Of a DNA stretch of 6,833 nucleotides, positions 5,896 through 6,833 are shown piece after piece. Origin of the DNA: Candidatus Competibacteraceae bacterium (lineage in GTDB: Bacteria > Pseudomonadota > Gammaproteobacteria > Competibacterales > Competibacteraceae); contig JAGRHM010000060.1 in assembly GCA_020445005.1 (NCBI GenBank), forward strand, positions 1 through 6,833, read 5' to 3'. The number at the start of each line of letters is the position of its first letter. Within the stretch, counting starts at the first letter, position 1. Under the pieces are notes generated by a model. That model was not told where the DNA came from. It made no database searches and worked only from the letters and a program-made list of their open reading frames with translations. Position numbers and translations under genes: made by a program.

Positions 5896-6833
5896 TCACA
5901 CCGAACGCCGTTTAATCAACAGCCGCCGTTCAATCTCGAAGATCTTAGCGCTGATCTTCTCCTTGCTCAGTTTCTGCTTATCGTTTTCCTTGACAAACAG
6001 ATCCGCGCCGTAAGTCTCCAGCGCGGCGGCGGCGCTGATGTTCTTCACGCCGATGAACTGGAAGGTCACGATGCCCGCTGCATCGCTATTCGGCAGTGTT
6101 TCGGTTGCGACGACGCGCGACATGGCCGCGACCGTGTCTCCGGAAACCGCCGGCTGCGTGTGGTAGCCCTCAGTGAAACCGAGTTCCCACAATGCATTTT
6201 CGCTCACATCACGACTGGCTAAACCCTCCAGCCAGGCGAACACCAACCCGCCATACACAATGGGTTCCCCGCTCATCTTGCCCGACAACCCGGTGCTGTA
6301 CACCCGGTCAAAGTGCAGCGGATGCGTGTTGCCCACCAGATAAGTCCAGGCCATGTGTTCATCGGTAATGGTGCGGCCATTGGCGTGGACAATCAGATCG
6401 CCGAGGGAGAAATCCTCGTAATAGGTGTTGGGGCCGGTCAACTGGGTGGGATAACCGCTGGCGTTGATCGGCAGCTCCGCGACCGGATGCTCGACCCACG
6501 GAAAATCGACCGGGGTGGTTGGCGCAGGTGTGGTCGGCAGGCGGTCGCCGCGATAACCGACCATGATTTTCCGTTCGTATTGCAACACCACTTGGTGATG
6601 CTGGTTCACGCCCAGGGTGCGAATCAGCACGATGCCCGGCTTATCCTCGCCGCGCGCCTTGCGGTCCACGACTTGGGTGTAACCACGCAGGGTGTCACCC
6701 GGATAGACCGGCCGCAGGAACTGCACGTTGTAATAGCCGAGATTGGCGATGGCTTTTTCCGAATCGTTATGCACGCCCAGCGACAGCACCACGTTGAACA
6801 CCATTTGCGGGCTGGCCGGCAGATCGGGGAAGC
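5896..6833 (-). CDS. mch: Mesaconyl-CoA hydratase-like MaoC double-hotdog protein, C-terminal part
   Basis: The frame is open to the right edge, so the true start lies outside. An ATG at 6804 exists, but in-frame codons FPDLPASPQ continue upstream, and the family is about 340-350 residues against 311 visible. Two MaoC/hotdog modules are seen: the first ends with YYNVQFLRPVYPGDTL and VLQYERKIMVGYRGDR. The second has TYYEDFSLGDLIVHANGRTI, then LVGNTHPLHFDRVYS, GLVFAWLEG and QPAVSGDTVAAMSRVV. The GNTHPLHFD stretch matches the hydratase-2 motif with His retained and the usual Asp replaced by Asn. In the EMC pathway this enzyme hydrates mesaconyl-CoA to beta-methylmalyl-CoA. The C-terminus KISAKIFEIERRLLIKRRS is basic. 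Assignment rests on family resemblance and on ecm, meaB and ccr nearby; another MaoC-type dehydratase is the main alternative. Confidence 0.87.
   Translation of the reverse strand, partial: FPDLPASPQMVFNVVLSLGVHNDSEKAIANLGYYNVQFLRPVYPGDTLRGYTQVVDRKARGEDKPGIVLIRTLGVNQHHQVVLQYERKIMVGYRGDRLPTTPAPTTPVDFPWVEHPVAELPINASGYPTQLTGPNTYYEDFSLGDLIVHANGRTITDEHMAWTYLVGNTHPLHFDRVYSTGLSGKMSGEPIVYGGLVFAWLEGLASRDVSENALWELGFTEGYHTQPAVSGDTVAAMSRVVATETLPNSDAAGIVTFQFIGVKNISAAAALETYGADLFVKENDKQKLSKEKISAKIFEIERRLLIKRRSV

Overview
The window carries genes of the ethylmalonyl-CoA (EMC) pathway, the glyoxylate-bypass alternative for assimilating acetyl-CoA, all on the minus strand. Read in transcription order (right to left) these are the C-terminal part of a MaoC-type mesaconyl-CoA hydratase (5896..6833, cut by the window edge), ethylmalonyl-CoA mutase (ecm/meaA, 1346..3349), the B12-mutase chaperone GTPase meaB (345..1349, sharing an ATGA with ecm) and the first 103 residues of crotonyl-CoA carboxylase/reductase (ccr, 1..311, cut by the left edge). 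Ccr makes ethylmalonyl-CoA from crotonyl-CoA, Ecm rearranges it to methylsuccinyl-CoA with adenosylcobalamin, MeaB protects or reloads Ecm, and the hydratase acts after methylsuccinyl-CoA dehydrogenation. The dehydrogenase, the epimerase and the lyase are not visible here.

Between the hydratase and ecm lies a block of about 2.4 kb (roughly 3392..5823), also on the minus strand, with clearly lower GC. Hand counts of single lines gave about 33-50% there, against 68% in a line counted in meaB. In transcription order it holds a single-pass membrane protein of unknown function (5263..5823), a 60-residue small protein (4941..5123) overlapping a DNA polymerase beta-type nucleotidyltransferase (4535..4990), a PD-(D/E)XK nuclease-like protein (3867..4487), and a short Uma2-type (DUF820) PD-(D/E)XK protein (3392..3874) whose start overlaps the end of the previous gene. 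These look like accessory genes: a toxin-antitoxin-like or abortive-infection-like pair plus two nuclease-fold proteins, inserted into or accumulated within a metabolic cluster. No transposase, integrase, tRNA or flanking direct repeat was seen, so the route of insertion is unknown.

The only strong non-coding signal is a perfect 10-bp stem hairpin with a T7 tract at 5859..5892. It sits at the boundary between the hydratase gene and the accessory block. Its T tract reads as an intrinsic terminator for plus-strand transcripts, although no plus-strand gene is visible.

The organism is a bacterium with moderately high GC and a B12-dependent EMC pathway, most likely a proteobacterium. Uma2 and the nuclease-like family are especially abundant in cyanobacteria and in some large or filamentous gammaproteobacteria, so a polyhydroxyalkanoate-accumulating gammaproteobacterium is a reasonable guess. 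The taxon cannot be fixed from this sequence alone.
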